From the NCBI GenBank assembly GCA_046758865.1, contig JBHIBD010000083.1, forward strand, positions 1 to 8,083: a stretch of DNA of 8,083 nucleotides, read 5' to 3'. Source of the stretch: JBHIBD01 sp046758865. GTDB taxonomy: Bacteria; Planctomycetota; Brocadiia; Brocadiales; Bathyanammoxibiaceae. Of the stretch, positions 1 through 5,667 are shown one piece after another. The number at the start of each line of letters is the position of its first letter. Position 1 is the stretch's first letter. The notes under the pieces are model-generated. The model saw nothing but the letters and a program-made list of their open reading frames with translations. It had not been told where the DNA came from and ran no database searches. The translations under genes were made by a program, and so were the position numbers.

Positions 1-51
1 AAGGCCACGTTCCGCGAGATTGCCCAGTTCATGGCGCAGAGGAAGGCTTGA
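1..51 (+). CDS. 3' end of an unidentified protein (partial)
   Basis: Frame 1 is open from the window edge to a TGA at 49-51 and encodes 16 residues ending FREIAQFMAQRKA. The codons are GC-rich and ordinary, unlike the repeat-filled DNA that starts right after the stop, which is the reason for calling this a real gene end. The tail is too short to recognise a family. The first inverted repeat after the stop (84-155) could act as a transcription end for this gene, but no T-run follows it. Confidence 0.5.
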   Translation, partial: KATFREIAQFMAQRKA

Positions 52-83
52 AATTATTAAGATTGCTGAAAATCCTGCACAAT

Positions 84-155
84 TGTCATTCTGAGGGAGT
101 GAAACGACCGAAGAATCTCTAAAATACTAGATTCTTCGCTTCGCTCAGAATGACA
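84..155. repeat. Dispersed palindromic repeat, family 1 (TGTCATTCTGAG type)
   Basis: The outer arms TGTCATTCTGAG (84-95) and CTCAGAATGACA (144-155) are perfect reverse complements. The inner arms CGAAGAATCT (109-118) and AGATTCTTCG (129-138) are also perfect, with a 10-base loop between them. Translated on the minus strand this gives the HSERSEES peptide, a familiar sign of a dispersed non-coding repeat in many environmental bacterial genomes. It resembles a non-autonomous palindromic element. No transposase is nearby. Confidence 0.8.
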
Positions 156-190
156 CAGGGTATTTGGGAGCTTTTGCAGAACTCTGAATA

Positions 191-270
191 TGCCATTCCC
201 GCGAAAGCGGGTCATTTTGTCATTCCTGCGTAAGCAGGAATCTAGATTCCGTATCAAGTACGGAATGACA
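191..270. repeat. Dispersed palindromic repeat, family 2 (ATTCCYGC type), one truncated and one full copy
   Basis: The first, truncated copy has the hairpin CCCGC-GAAA-GCGGG (198-211). The second copy is complete, 218-270: outer arms TGTCATTCC (218-226) and GGAATGACA (262-270), a central perfect palindrome GGAATCTAGATTCC (237-250), and two internal hairpins at 223-240 (loop GTAA) and 246-266. Both short-stem loops, GAAA and GTAA, fit the GNRA tetraloop pattern. This is the paired-hairpin layout typical of REP/BIME-like elements that translate as VIPAKAGI. Confidence 0.8.
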
Positions 271-326
271 TACGTTGCGATACCTCTGAGAAAATACTAA
301 AAGAAAGTATAGTAATGCCTCAGACG

Positions 327-361
327 GTCATTGCGAGGAGTGAAAGCGACGAAGCAATCTC
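327..361. repeat. Dispersed repeat, family 3 (GTCATTGCGAG type), half copy
   Basis: GTCATTGCGAG (327-337), then a spacer rich in GAAAGCGAC, then GAAGCAATCTC (351-361). This is the left half of a third common dispersed repeat family, whose full form normally has a returning arm ending in CGCAATGAC. No such arm follows here, so the copy looks truncated. It lies 36 bases beyond the stop of the minus-strand 108-residue gene and may mark the edge of an insertion or deletion. Confidence 0.65.
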
Positions 362-396
362 ATAAGTAGTTTTCATTTTGGACAGTAAAATATAGA

Positions 397-723
397 CTAC
401 AGTAGTTGGCCGCCCAATTGGCCCTCGAGCCAGTGGAAAATGCTGATGATATATTTTGAAAAACGTGTCAGATCTCGGATTTGATGTCGTGGCACAGCTC
501 CACGGCAGTAATCCTGCCATAGATTGTAAACAACCTCAAAATCATCTCTTGGAACGCGCTGTATGTTCTGGGCTCCGGGGGTATCTATTTCGACGTGGGT
601 TGAGGTAACCGAGGCGATAGAGAACGAGTCATCAAGCAGTCCCCTAGCCGCCGTCCAGTCCGGGATTGTCATTCCCACTGCAAGATTACTCTGAAGAGCG
701 CTCCATGTGTTTGAAAAAGGCAT
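397..723 (-). CDS. Hypothetical protein, 108 residues, possible cassette gene
   Basis: I do not recognise a named family. The ATG at 723 has a good ribosome binding site, AGGAG, eight bases upstream on the minus strand, and the reading runs to TAG at 397-399. The protein is soluble, with no signal peptide or membrane segment. It has an N-terminal part rich in beta-strand and turn residues (about 1-60, with GMTIPDWTAARG at 17-28) and a helical C-terminal part (about 65-103) ending FSKYIISIFHWLE. It is downstream of, and in the same direction as, the AbiTii gene, 110 bases away across an attC-like structure. Small single-domain unknowns like this are typical integron cassette cargo. Its function is unknown; a role linked to its AbiTii neighbour is only inference. 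Confidence 0.72.
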   Translation of the reverse strand: MPFSNTWSALQSNLAVGMTIPDWTAARGLLDDSFSIASVTSTHVEIDTPGAQNIQRVPRDDFEVVYNLWQDYCRGAVPRHQIRDLTRFSKYIISIFHWLEGQLGGQLL

Positions 724-764
724 CTACTGTTCTCCTGTCTCAGAATAATCGCTGCTAGATTGCT

Positions 765-820
765 GTTTAACGCATAAGCTCGCTACGAGGTTTTGTGTCA
801 GCTGGAGCCCCTTGTTAGCG
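765..820 (-). other. attC-like integron recombination site (candidate)
   Basis: Read on the minus strand, the element starts with CGCTAAC (820-814) and ends with GTTAAAC (771-765), which fits the R' consensus GTTRRRY exactly. The R'' box fits RYYYAAC only at its last five positions. Inside, after spacers of about five and six bases, GCTC pairs with GAGC, and the inner stem GCT-AC/GT-AGC carries unpaired bases (CA and G) on one arm only, like the extrahelical bases of attC L boxes. TAAC pairs with GTTA at the base. The site lies directly after the AbiTii stop and before the next start, in the orientation expected for a cassette array. No integrase gene and no second attC are visible, so this is a candidate only. 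Confidence 0.4.
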
Positions 821-833
821 CCAATCAGTGCCA

Positions 834-1742
834 TCACAAGCCATAGTACTTAGCGATTGCACGTGCCAATAAATTCCCCGCAGCACCAATTCCAATACCC
901 CAACTACCATCCGCCGCCTTTTGCATCATCTTTCCGACCCAGGAAGACACCTTTGGTCCAAATTTCCCTCCATCTATAGGCTTATGATCCGACTCAACTG
1001 CGCCGTGTAACTCCTTAATATCGCTATCAGATATACCTTCATGGCGTAGAGCGCGCGCCAAAGATGCGAAGTCGTTGGTAACAATGTTGAAGACTATCGA
1101 AGAACCATAAGCGGTTCCCACGAGATTAGCGGAACCGCCATAAACAGTCGTATTAAAGATCTGTGTAACTTTCTCTGGTTGGATAACAGCAGCTACATTA
1201 CCCACTGACTCTCCAGCTGTCGGCGCTTCTTTATGTATTGCTAAAGCAAAATCCAATATCCGATTTCGTACCGTGTTAAGGAGTTCAACAAGATGCGTGG
1301 TACTAAACTCGGCCCACGCTTGTATGCAGTTTAGGCCTTGGTACACATTGGTTCCTAGAAGTACTGCAAGGTCTCCAGTGCTTACCGACACAGTTCCTTT
1401 GTCGCTTTTCCTTAGGAGCGCTTCAATGCTTGCGATACTTTCCCTGCATTTGTACCTTTCGTAATGCTTACGTGCTTTTTCTGGAATACAGACTAAGGGT
1501 ATGGAAGCATTCTGTAGGCTAGAACCGAAAGGTCCCGCGAAATGTCCCTTAGGCTCAAGCGGCCAAATACGGTAATCGGGAACTTCTACGTCTGGAGGGT
1601 AACCATTCGATTCCCATAGGAGCCAGTTTTCTAACGGTACACTACCCAAGCGAGCCGCTAGAACCTTGCACTTTCGGAGGAGTGTGCCAAGGTCGCTATT
1701 TGCGTCTATAGCGGCCGCTTGAATGTCATCAAGAAGTGACAT
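834..1742 (-). CDS. AbiTii-domain protein (abortive-infection-like), 302 residues
   Basis: Residues 1-170 match the look of the AbiTii domain, found in phage abortive-infection proteins: an N-terminal helix with LLRKCKVLAARLG (21-33), then the pattern W40, E44, G47-Y48, P55, Y57-R58, and the helix VRNRILDFAL (158-167). A glycine- and asparagine-rich strand segment follows (about 194-215), then a helical part (about 224-250). The C-terminal tail (263-302) is rich in Gly and Ala, mildly amphipathic, and ends KYYGL; such a tail recurs in this protein type and could contact membranes, though that is inference. The ATG at 1742 has AGGA eight bases upstream. It starts 24 bases after the lpxI stop, so it may share the lpx transcript. 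No nuclease or protease motif is visible and the mechanism of action is unknown. Confidence 0.8.
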   Translation of the reverse strand: MSLLDDIQAAAIDANSDLGTLLRKCKVLAARLGSVPLENWLLWESNGYPPDVEVPDYRIWPLEPKGHFAGPFGSSLQNASIPLVCIPEKARKHYERYKCRESIASIEALLRKSDKGTVSVSTGDLAVLLGTNVYQGLNCIQAWAEFSTTHLVELLNTVRNRILDFALAIHKEAPTAGESVGNVAAVIQPEKVTQIFNTTVYGGSANLVGTAYGSSIVFNIVTNDFASLARALRHEGISDSDIKELHGAVESDHKPIDGGKFGPKVSSWVGKMMQKAADGSWGIGIGAAGNLLARAIAKYYGL

Positions 1743-1766
1743 GACTGATTTCCTATTTCAATCTTT

Positions 1767-2585
1767 TTACAACGCAATAATACAAATCCCATCCTTGTCG
1801 GCGGCGTGCCGGACCTCGCCCTTGTCTAGCACCAGTGTCCGCCCTGCCTCTATTGCAAGGCACGTTACGCCGGAATCCTTCAACGTCTTTACGGTCTCGG
1901 GACCGACTGTTGGGATGTCGAACCGGAGGTCTAGATTTTCTTTGCTAACCTTTATTGCCACCACCCCTCCACTGGCCAGCTTGCTGCCCCTGCGTAACGT
2001 CTCGTCCGTGCCCTCTACGGCCTCAACGGCAACGACCACCTGGTCCTTCACCACCATGCTCTGGCCTATCCCCTGTTTTGCTATCTCTTTGGCGATTGTC
2101 CAGCCATACTCGATGTCCTTCATCTCCGTCTCGGATGGCCCTCTCGTGGTGAGGCAACCCTTTTCGGCGAGCAGTTGTGGTACGTAAAGGATGGAACTCT
2201 GCAGCTCTATACCGTCTTTAGCCAACTCCTCAGCCACGGCGCTCAAGAGGGTGTGGTCGTTCCTGTTCTTAACCCTTTTATAAAAGAGACTTATCCCCCT
2301 CCAGTCGGGTCTGTATTTCAGGAATGGAAAACGGGAGTACATCTTTGACTTTGTGAGGCCCCCTGCCATAACGGCCTTGGTAACGCCCTCGTCTTTGAGG
2401 CATCTTATGAGCTTGCCCAGTTGGGCCAGCTTTACCCAGTGGAGGCTCTCCACGTAGTCCTTTATCTCCGGTGAGGTCTCTCCCTCTATACCCACAGCGA
2501 CTACCCTGACGTTGTTCTCCCTTGCACCCTGTGCAAAGAGTATGGGAAAGCGACCATTTCCCGCTATGAGCCCGATTTTTTCCAT
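1767..2585 (-). CDS. lpxI: UDP-2,3-diacylglucosamine pyrophosphatase LpxI
   Basis: LpxI hydrolyses UDP-2,3-diacylglucosamine to lipid X and UMP at the cytoplasmic face of the inner membrane, the fourth step of lipid A synthesis, replacing LpxH in many non-enterobacterial lineages. The 272-residue length is usual. Family marks are the N-terminal GLIAGNGRFPILFAQGAR (5-22), AVMAGGLTK (71-79), VEAVEGTDETLRRG (187-200) and DLRFDIPTVGPETV (219-232); Asp223 in the last motif probably corresponds to the catalytic or metal-binding aspartate of the family. The C-terminus has the usual AIEAGRTLVLDK (244-255). The ATG at 2585 gives the classic N-terminus and lies inside the end of lpxD, overlapping it by 22 bases, which suggests translational coupling. 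The usual partners lpxA, fabZ, a Gfo/Idh oxidoreductase gene and lpxB are not adjacent. Confidence 0.93.
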   Translation of the reverse strand: MEKIGLIAGNGRFPILFAQGARENNVRVVAVGIEGETSPEIKDYVESLHWVKLAQLGKLIRCLKDEGVTKAVMAGGLTKSKMYSRFPFLKYRPDWRGISLFYKRVKNRNDHTLLSAVAEELAKDGIELQSSILYVPQLLAEKGCLTTRGPSETEMKDIEYGWTIAKEIAKQGIGQSMVVKDQVVVAVEAVEGTDETLRRGSKLASGGVVAIKVSKENLDLRFDIPTVGPETVKTLKDSGVTCLAIEAGRTLVLDKGEVRHAADKDGICIIAL

Positions 2586-3613
2586 CCCAGCTTCTCTTCT
2601 ATATCTTTTATTCGCTTTCTCAAAGACCTTAATCCCTCTATGAGTTCGGGCAGTCTTTGCGTGGCGATTTGCGACCGCCGCATCTTCTTTATAGGAACGG
2701 CCGGGTAACCAAGGTAAGTACCCCCACTGGGGAGGTCATTTGTCACGCCGGCGCGCGCACCCACCGTGACCCTGTCGCCCACCGTGACGTGCCCGACTAC
2801 ACCCACACCCCCTGCCAGGACGCAGTTGTTTCCTATCTTTGCGGTTCCAGCAATGCCAATCTGGCCTATCAGTAGCGTATTTTCGCCTATCTCAACATTG
2901 TGGGCAATCTGACACTGACTGCCTATCTTTGTGCCTCTGCCTATCTTGGTAGCGTCCAGGGCACCCCTCTGGATGGTGGTATTGTCACCTATTACAACAT
3001 CGTCCTCTATCACGGTCTTACCTACCTGGGGGATGTCAAAATAATCGCTGCCGTCTGGGGCATAACCGAAGCCACCGCTTCCGACAACTGAATTAGCGTG
3101 GATTATAACATTCTTACCCATCTTCGTGTTTGCGTAGATAACTACATTGGGGTGTATTATTGTATTGTCTCCGACCTCACAGTCATCCCCCACATAGACC
3201 TTGGGCATAAGGACCGCACGGTTACCAATTCTTGTACGTTCTCCCACATAGGCGTGAGGAAATATACTTACGTCCTCGCCAAGCTGGGCAGTGGGGCTTA
3301 TTACGGCAGTTTTGTGGATGGTCTTCGGGTACTCTATCTCCGGGTTCATCATGAGGTCAACTATCTTGGCAAACGCCAGATAGGGATTGCTGCTAATTAG
3401 CAGTGGCTTATCTACACCCTCAAACTTGGGCGATACGATGATGGCAGAGGCTGTGGTATTGTTTACCTTCTTTTCGTATTTTTCATTGGCTAAGAAGGTG
3501 ATGTAGCCCTCTTCGGCTTCATCTATGGTCTTCACCCCGCGAATCTTTATGTCTTTATCACCCTTTACCTTACCACCCACGTATTGGGCCAGCTCTCCGA
3601 GGGTCTTCTCCAT
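2564..3613 (-). CDS. lpxD: UDP-3-O-acylglucosamine N-acyltransferase LpxD
   Basis: LpxD transfers a 3-hydroxyacyl chain from acyl carrier protein to the 2-amino group of UDP-3-O-acylglucosamine, the third step of lipid A synthesis, in the cytoplasm as a trimer. The 349-residue length is normal. Residues 1-100 form the uridine-binding N-terminal domain (TLGELAQYVGG, then IRGVKTIDEAEEGYITFL). Residues 101-300 are hexapeptide repeats of a left-handed beta helix. His238 in QIAHNVEIG is the catalytic histidine, and the GSGGFGY loop (178-184) is conserved. Residues 312-341 form the C-terminal helix that binds acyl carrier protein. The start at 3613 has AGGAG six bases upstream. It is the first gene of the lpxD-lpxI unit, behind a long structured leader and a strong promoter. 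Confidence 0.97.
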   Translation of the reverse strand: MEKTLGELAQYVGGKVKGDKDIKIRGVKTIDEAEEGYITFLANEKYEKKVNNTTASAIIVSPKFEGVDKPLLISSNPYLAFAKIVDLMMNPEIEYPKTIHKTAVISPTAQLGEDVSIFPHAYVGERTRIGNRAVLMPKVYVGDDCEVGDNTIIHPNVVIYANTKMGKNVIIHANSVVGSGGFGYAPDGSDYFDIPQVGKTVIEDDVVIGDNTTIQRGALDATKIGRGTKIGSQCQIAHNVEIGENTLLIGQIGIAGTAKIGNNCVLAGGVGVVGHVTVGDRVTVGARAGVTNDLPSGGTYLGYPAVPIKKMRRSQIATQRLPELIEGLRSLRKRIKDIEEKLGWKKSGS

Positions 3614-3656
3614 CTTTTTCTCCTAACTCCCGAGAAGAGAGACGAAATATGTATTT

Positions 3657-3747
3657 GCCCCATAAATGGGGCCTTAATAGGCCTTACGAATCGAGGCGTG
3701 CCAGAGACAGAAATCTGCCTCTGGCATGAGGTACGGCGCCATTGGCG
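3657..3747 (-). promoter_or_regulatory. Cluster of inverted repeats in the lpxD leader
   Basis: Four inverted repeats lie between the lpxD promoter and its ribosome binding site. In order of transcription on the minus strand they are: a small hairpin CGCC-AAT-GGCG (3747-3737); a 10-base-pair stem built on TGCCAGAG/CTCTGGCA with further internal symmetry (3728-3697); GGCCT-ATTA-AGGCC (3683-3670); and GCCCCAT-TT-ATGGGGC (3672-3657). The last two share three bases, so they cannot both form fully. None is followed by a T-run, so simple intrinsic termination is unlikely. They could be protein-binding dyads or a switchable RNA leader controlling lpxD, but no known riboswitch is recognised. Confidence 0.5.
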
Positions 3748-3868
3748 AACAACTATGAAGTCTTGGGCCGTCTCCTTGACATAACAGTCTGCTAAAGTTA
3801 AACTATTTTTATCTAAAATGAAATTATATCTGTATTCTCCAGCATTCCTTATATAAAATGGCGTCTCC

Positions 3869-3897
3869 ATGATAGAGGCCCCTCCATGCTTTGTCAA
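3869..3897 (-). promoter_or_regulatory. Sigma-70 promoter for the lpxD operon
   Basis: On the minus strand TTGACA (3897-3892) is a perfect -35 box, followed after exactly 17 bases by TATCAT (3874-3869), a -10 box with one mismatch to consensus. Transcription would start near 3862 and run toward lpxD, leaving an untranslated leader of about 250 bases. The alternative reading, that this DNA is the start of a small minus-strand protein gene running into lpxD, is less likely because that reading frame begins within the promoter and its second half is arginine-rich and overlaps lpxD out of frame. Confidence 0.6.
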
Positions 3898-4059
3898 TAG
3901 AGATCATGCATAAGTGCTTTTGATAGATGCCTCTAAGAGAGACGGTGTGTGGCGTAGCTGCATAGGCGGGAACGCCTATTCTGATATGCCCGCTAGCTGT
4001 TGGTGCCTCTGCCTTTTAAAGGTACAATTATATACTAACGTGGATGTCCTATATACAAT
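3898..4059. other. Intergenic region between divergent lpxD and metalloprotease genes
   Basis: No gene is visible here. A perfect hairpin ATAGGCG-GGAA-CGCCTAT (3962-3979) has a loop that fits the GNRA pattern. A short palindrome CCTTTTAAAGG lies at 4012-4022. TATACT at 4031-4036 could be a -10 box for the plus-strand metalloprotease gene, but I see no convincing -35 box at the right distance, so that promoter is weakly supported. The segment together with the lpxD leader (3614-3897) makes 446 bases without a supported protein gene. Confidence 0.45.
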
Positions 4060-5475
4060 ATGCCCTACACCTTAATTACATTATTGCTTACATTCATATT
4101 CTTGCTCTTCAACCCCCCAATGTATTCGTCAATGGCCGAAACCGTTCCACATACCCAAAATATTCACCGGGGGTTCTGGGTATGGTCTCTTCCCGACCCG
4201 CATACTTTCCTCCAAAGGGATTTTTGGAGATGGTCAACTGCTGCAGCGTCTACCCAACTCAGAAGTGAGTTCTGGACATGGTACCTCCAGGTAATGCCTC
4301 CGAAAAGTGTCAGAGTGCAGGCCACCCGCCGTAGGGTGGGTGAAAATGTCTATGTCTTTGTGAGAGATGAGGACTGGCAAAATCCAGTCACCCAGGAAGA
4401 CGTGGACAAGATAATTAACGCCTTCGAACGCTCCACGCCCGCCAACCCCAATAAGGGCATCTACCAGATAGCTACAGATGCCTTTGGCCTACCTCCAGAC
4501 AAGGATGGTGACCCGAGGGTGTATATACTCATCTCAGAGCTTGGAGAATTCCACGGACACCACTTTGACGGCTTTTTCCGCTATGTGGACCAGACGGATG
4601 AGGAGCACAGCAACAAGCTGGACATAATCTACGTCGATGCCCACAACCCCTCTAACGAATACCATCTCGGTGTACTATCACATGAGTTTCAACACCTCAT
4701 ACACTGGCGGTACGACCAGGAGGAAGAAAATTGGGTAAACGAGACGCTTTCCGAGGTATGCATGATCCTCTGTGGCTATTACACGGATAAGAAACATGTA
4801 ACGAAGTACCTAAAAAATCCGGACAAGGCACTGGTCACCAAGACGCACGGCGGTGTGAGTTATGGGGCGTGCCTCCTTTGGGGCACATACCTCTATGATA
4901 GATTAGGTAAGGGGTTCCTTGGTGCCTGGGTAACGGAGAAGTCTCACGGGATCAAGGGTTTTAATGCCACTCTACGCACCTTGGGTCAAAGGGGCAAGTT
5001 TGTGGACTATTTTGGTGACTGGATGGCCGCCGTTTATCTCAATGACCCAGGGATAAGTGGTGGCCGATACTACCTCCGTTCTATCAGCCTTCCCAATATC
5101 CCTAGCGTTGAGACCATCACCTCATACCCCATTAGCATGGACAGGAGTGTAAATGGCTTTGGCATAGATTATCTGAAATTCGACCTGTGCACGCTGGGCA
5201 TCGGTGAGCTAAAAATAACTCTGAGTGGGAAAGGCCAGCAGTTACTGGTAAAGGTCATCAAGATGAACAAGGAGAGGCCGATGCTTACAAAGGTGGAGGA
5301 CGTTCAATCCGAAATGGTTGCCCTCAAGATAGATAATACAAAAAACCTCTATCATGAGGTAGTGTTGGCTGTCACTGTGCCAGAGATAACTGATGAGCCT
5401 GTAAAATATCACCTTACGGCATTGGGCGTGCCATTTGACAATGTCGTAGAAACTGCCATTTCGGCAGGAGATTGA
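4060..5475 (+). CDS. Secreted zinc metalloprotease, gluzincin, M30 (hyicolysin)-like
   Basis: The 471-residue protein starts with a signal peptide: a hydrophobic stretch at residues 3-18 and a likely signal peptidase I cut after SSMA (26), so it is probably periplasmic or exported. The zinc site is HEFQH (208-212), His208 and His212 as ligands and Glu209 as general base. WVNETLSE (225-232) supplies Glu228 as the expected third ligand in the gluzincin NExxS pattern. The preceding DPRVYILISELG (151-162) and NKLDIIYVDA (185-194) resemble M30-type peptidases. Before the catalytic domain is a threefold FWxW repeat at residues 39, 55 and 71, perhaps part of a propeptide. Residues 350-471 look like a C-terminal beta domain. 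The start at 4060 has only a poor ribosome binding site but is the one that gives the signal peptide. Substrate unknown. Confidence 0.82.
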   Translation: MPYTLITLLLTFIFLLFNPPMYSSMAETVPHTQNIHRGFWVWSLPDPHTFLQRDFWRWSTAAASTQLRSEFWTWYLQVMPPKSVRVQATRRRVGENVYVFVRDEDWQNPVTQEDVDKIINAFERSTPANPNKGIYQIATDAFGLPPDKDGDPRVYILISELGEFHGHHFDGFFRYVDQTDEEHSNKLDIIYVDAHNPSNEYHLGVLSHEFQHLIHWRYDQEEENWVNETLSEVCMILCGYYTDKKHVTKYLKNPDKALVTKTHGGVSYGACLLWGTYLYDRLGKGFLGAWVTEKSHGIKGFNATLRTLGQRGKFVDYFGDWMAAVYLNDPGISGGRYYLRSISLPNIPSVETITSYPISMDRSVNGFGIDYLKFDLCTLGIGELKITLSGKGQQLLVKVIKMNKERPMLTKVEDVQSEMVALKIDNTKNLYHEVVLAVTVPEITDEPVKYHLTALGVPFDNVVETAISAGD

Positions 5476-5536
5476 CACGCCAAATACACTGCGAAATACC
5501 TTTAGCCATTTTCCTGCAAGAAGATATGGATCATGG

Positions 5537-5566
5537 TCAGTACACTAAGTGCTGATGTCATATAAT
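5537..5566 (+). promoter_or_regulatory. Candidate promoter with overlapping operator-like dyad
   Basis: A perfect -10 hexamer TATAAT sits at 5561-5566. Just upstream is an inverted repeat TCAGTAC-ACTAA-GTGCTGA (5537-5555), seven pairs with one mismatch, covering the place where the -35 box should be. No good -35 consensus is visible, which fits a promoter that is activated or repressed through the dyad. The right arm resembles half of a CIRCE heat-shock operator, but the left half and the nine-base spacing of CIRCE are missing. It would drive the response regulator, groES and groEL. Confidence 0.45.
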
Positions 5567-5588
5567 CTTACACACGGGGCGACCCAGA

Positions 5589-5622
5589 CAAGGTCCGTAA
5601 GATATCCAAACAAACGGCCTTG
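5589..5622 (+). promoter_or_regulatory. Stem-loop in the leader of the response regulator-groESL unit
   Basis: CAAGGTCCGT (5589-5598) pairs with ACGGCCTTG (5614-5622) as a nine-pair stem with a single bulged T and a 15-base loop. It lies about 16 bases after the expected transcription start and 46 bases before the preferred ATG at 5668. It buries a possible TTG start codon (5620-5622). A temperature- or ligand-sensitive role is possible but not shown by the sequence. Confidence 0.4.
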
Positions 5623-5667
5623 GGATTAGAGGTTTTTATTGGCATTTGTTTTGCTAAAAATAATGGT

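Noticed and set aside
57..257. Open minus-strand frame with the HSERSEES peptide
   Set aside because: It is made of dispersed palindromic repeats; the peptide is a well-known translation artefact of that repeat.
84..270. CRISPR-like array
   Set aside because: The repeats are palindromic elements of different families, not direct repeats with regular unique spacers, and no cas gene is present.
1723..2187. Plus-strand frame opposite lpxI
   Set aside because: Serine- and threonine-rich shadow of lpxI, no ribosome binding site and no family resemblance.
3697..3728. Intrinsic terminator upstream of lpxD
   Set aside because: The stem is strong but no T-run follows on either strand.
3565..3897. 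Open minus-strand frame of 110 codons overlapping the lpxD start
   Set aside because: Its ATG at 3897 lies in the -35 box of a near-consensus promoter, the second half is arginine-rich and runs out of frame into lpxD, and no family is recognisable. A shorter gene from an ATG at 3870 cannot be fully excluded.
5529..5555. CIRCE (HrcA) operator before the chaperonin unit
   Set aside because: One half, AAGTGCTGA, resembles the right arm at seven of nine positions, but the sequence nine bases upstream does not match the left arm.
5620..5667. TTG start for the response regulator
   Set aside because: No ribosome binding site precedes it and it is the closing end of a stem-loop; the ATG at 5668 still includes the full receiver domain, though it too lacks a good site.
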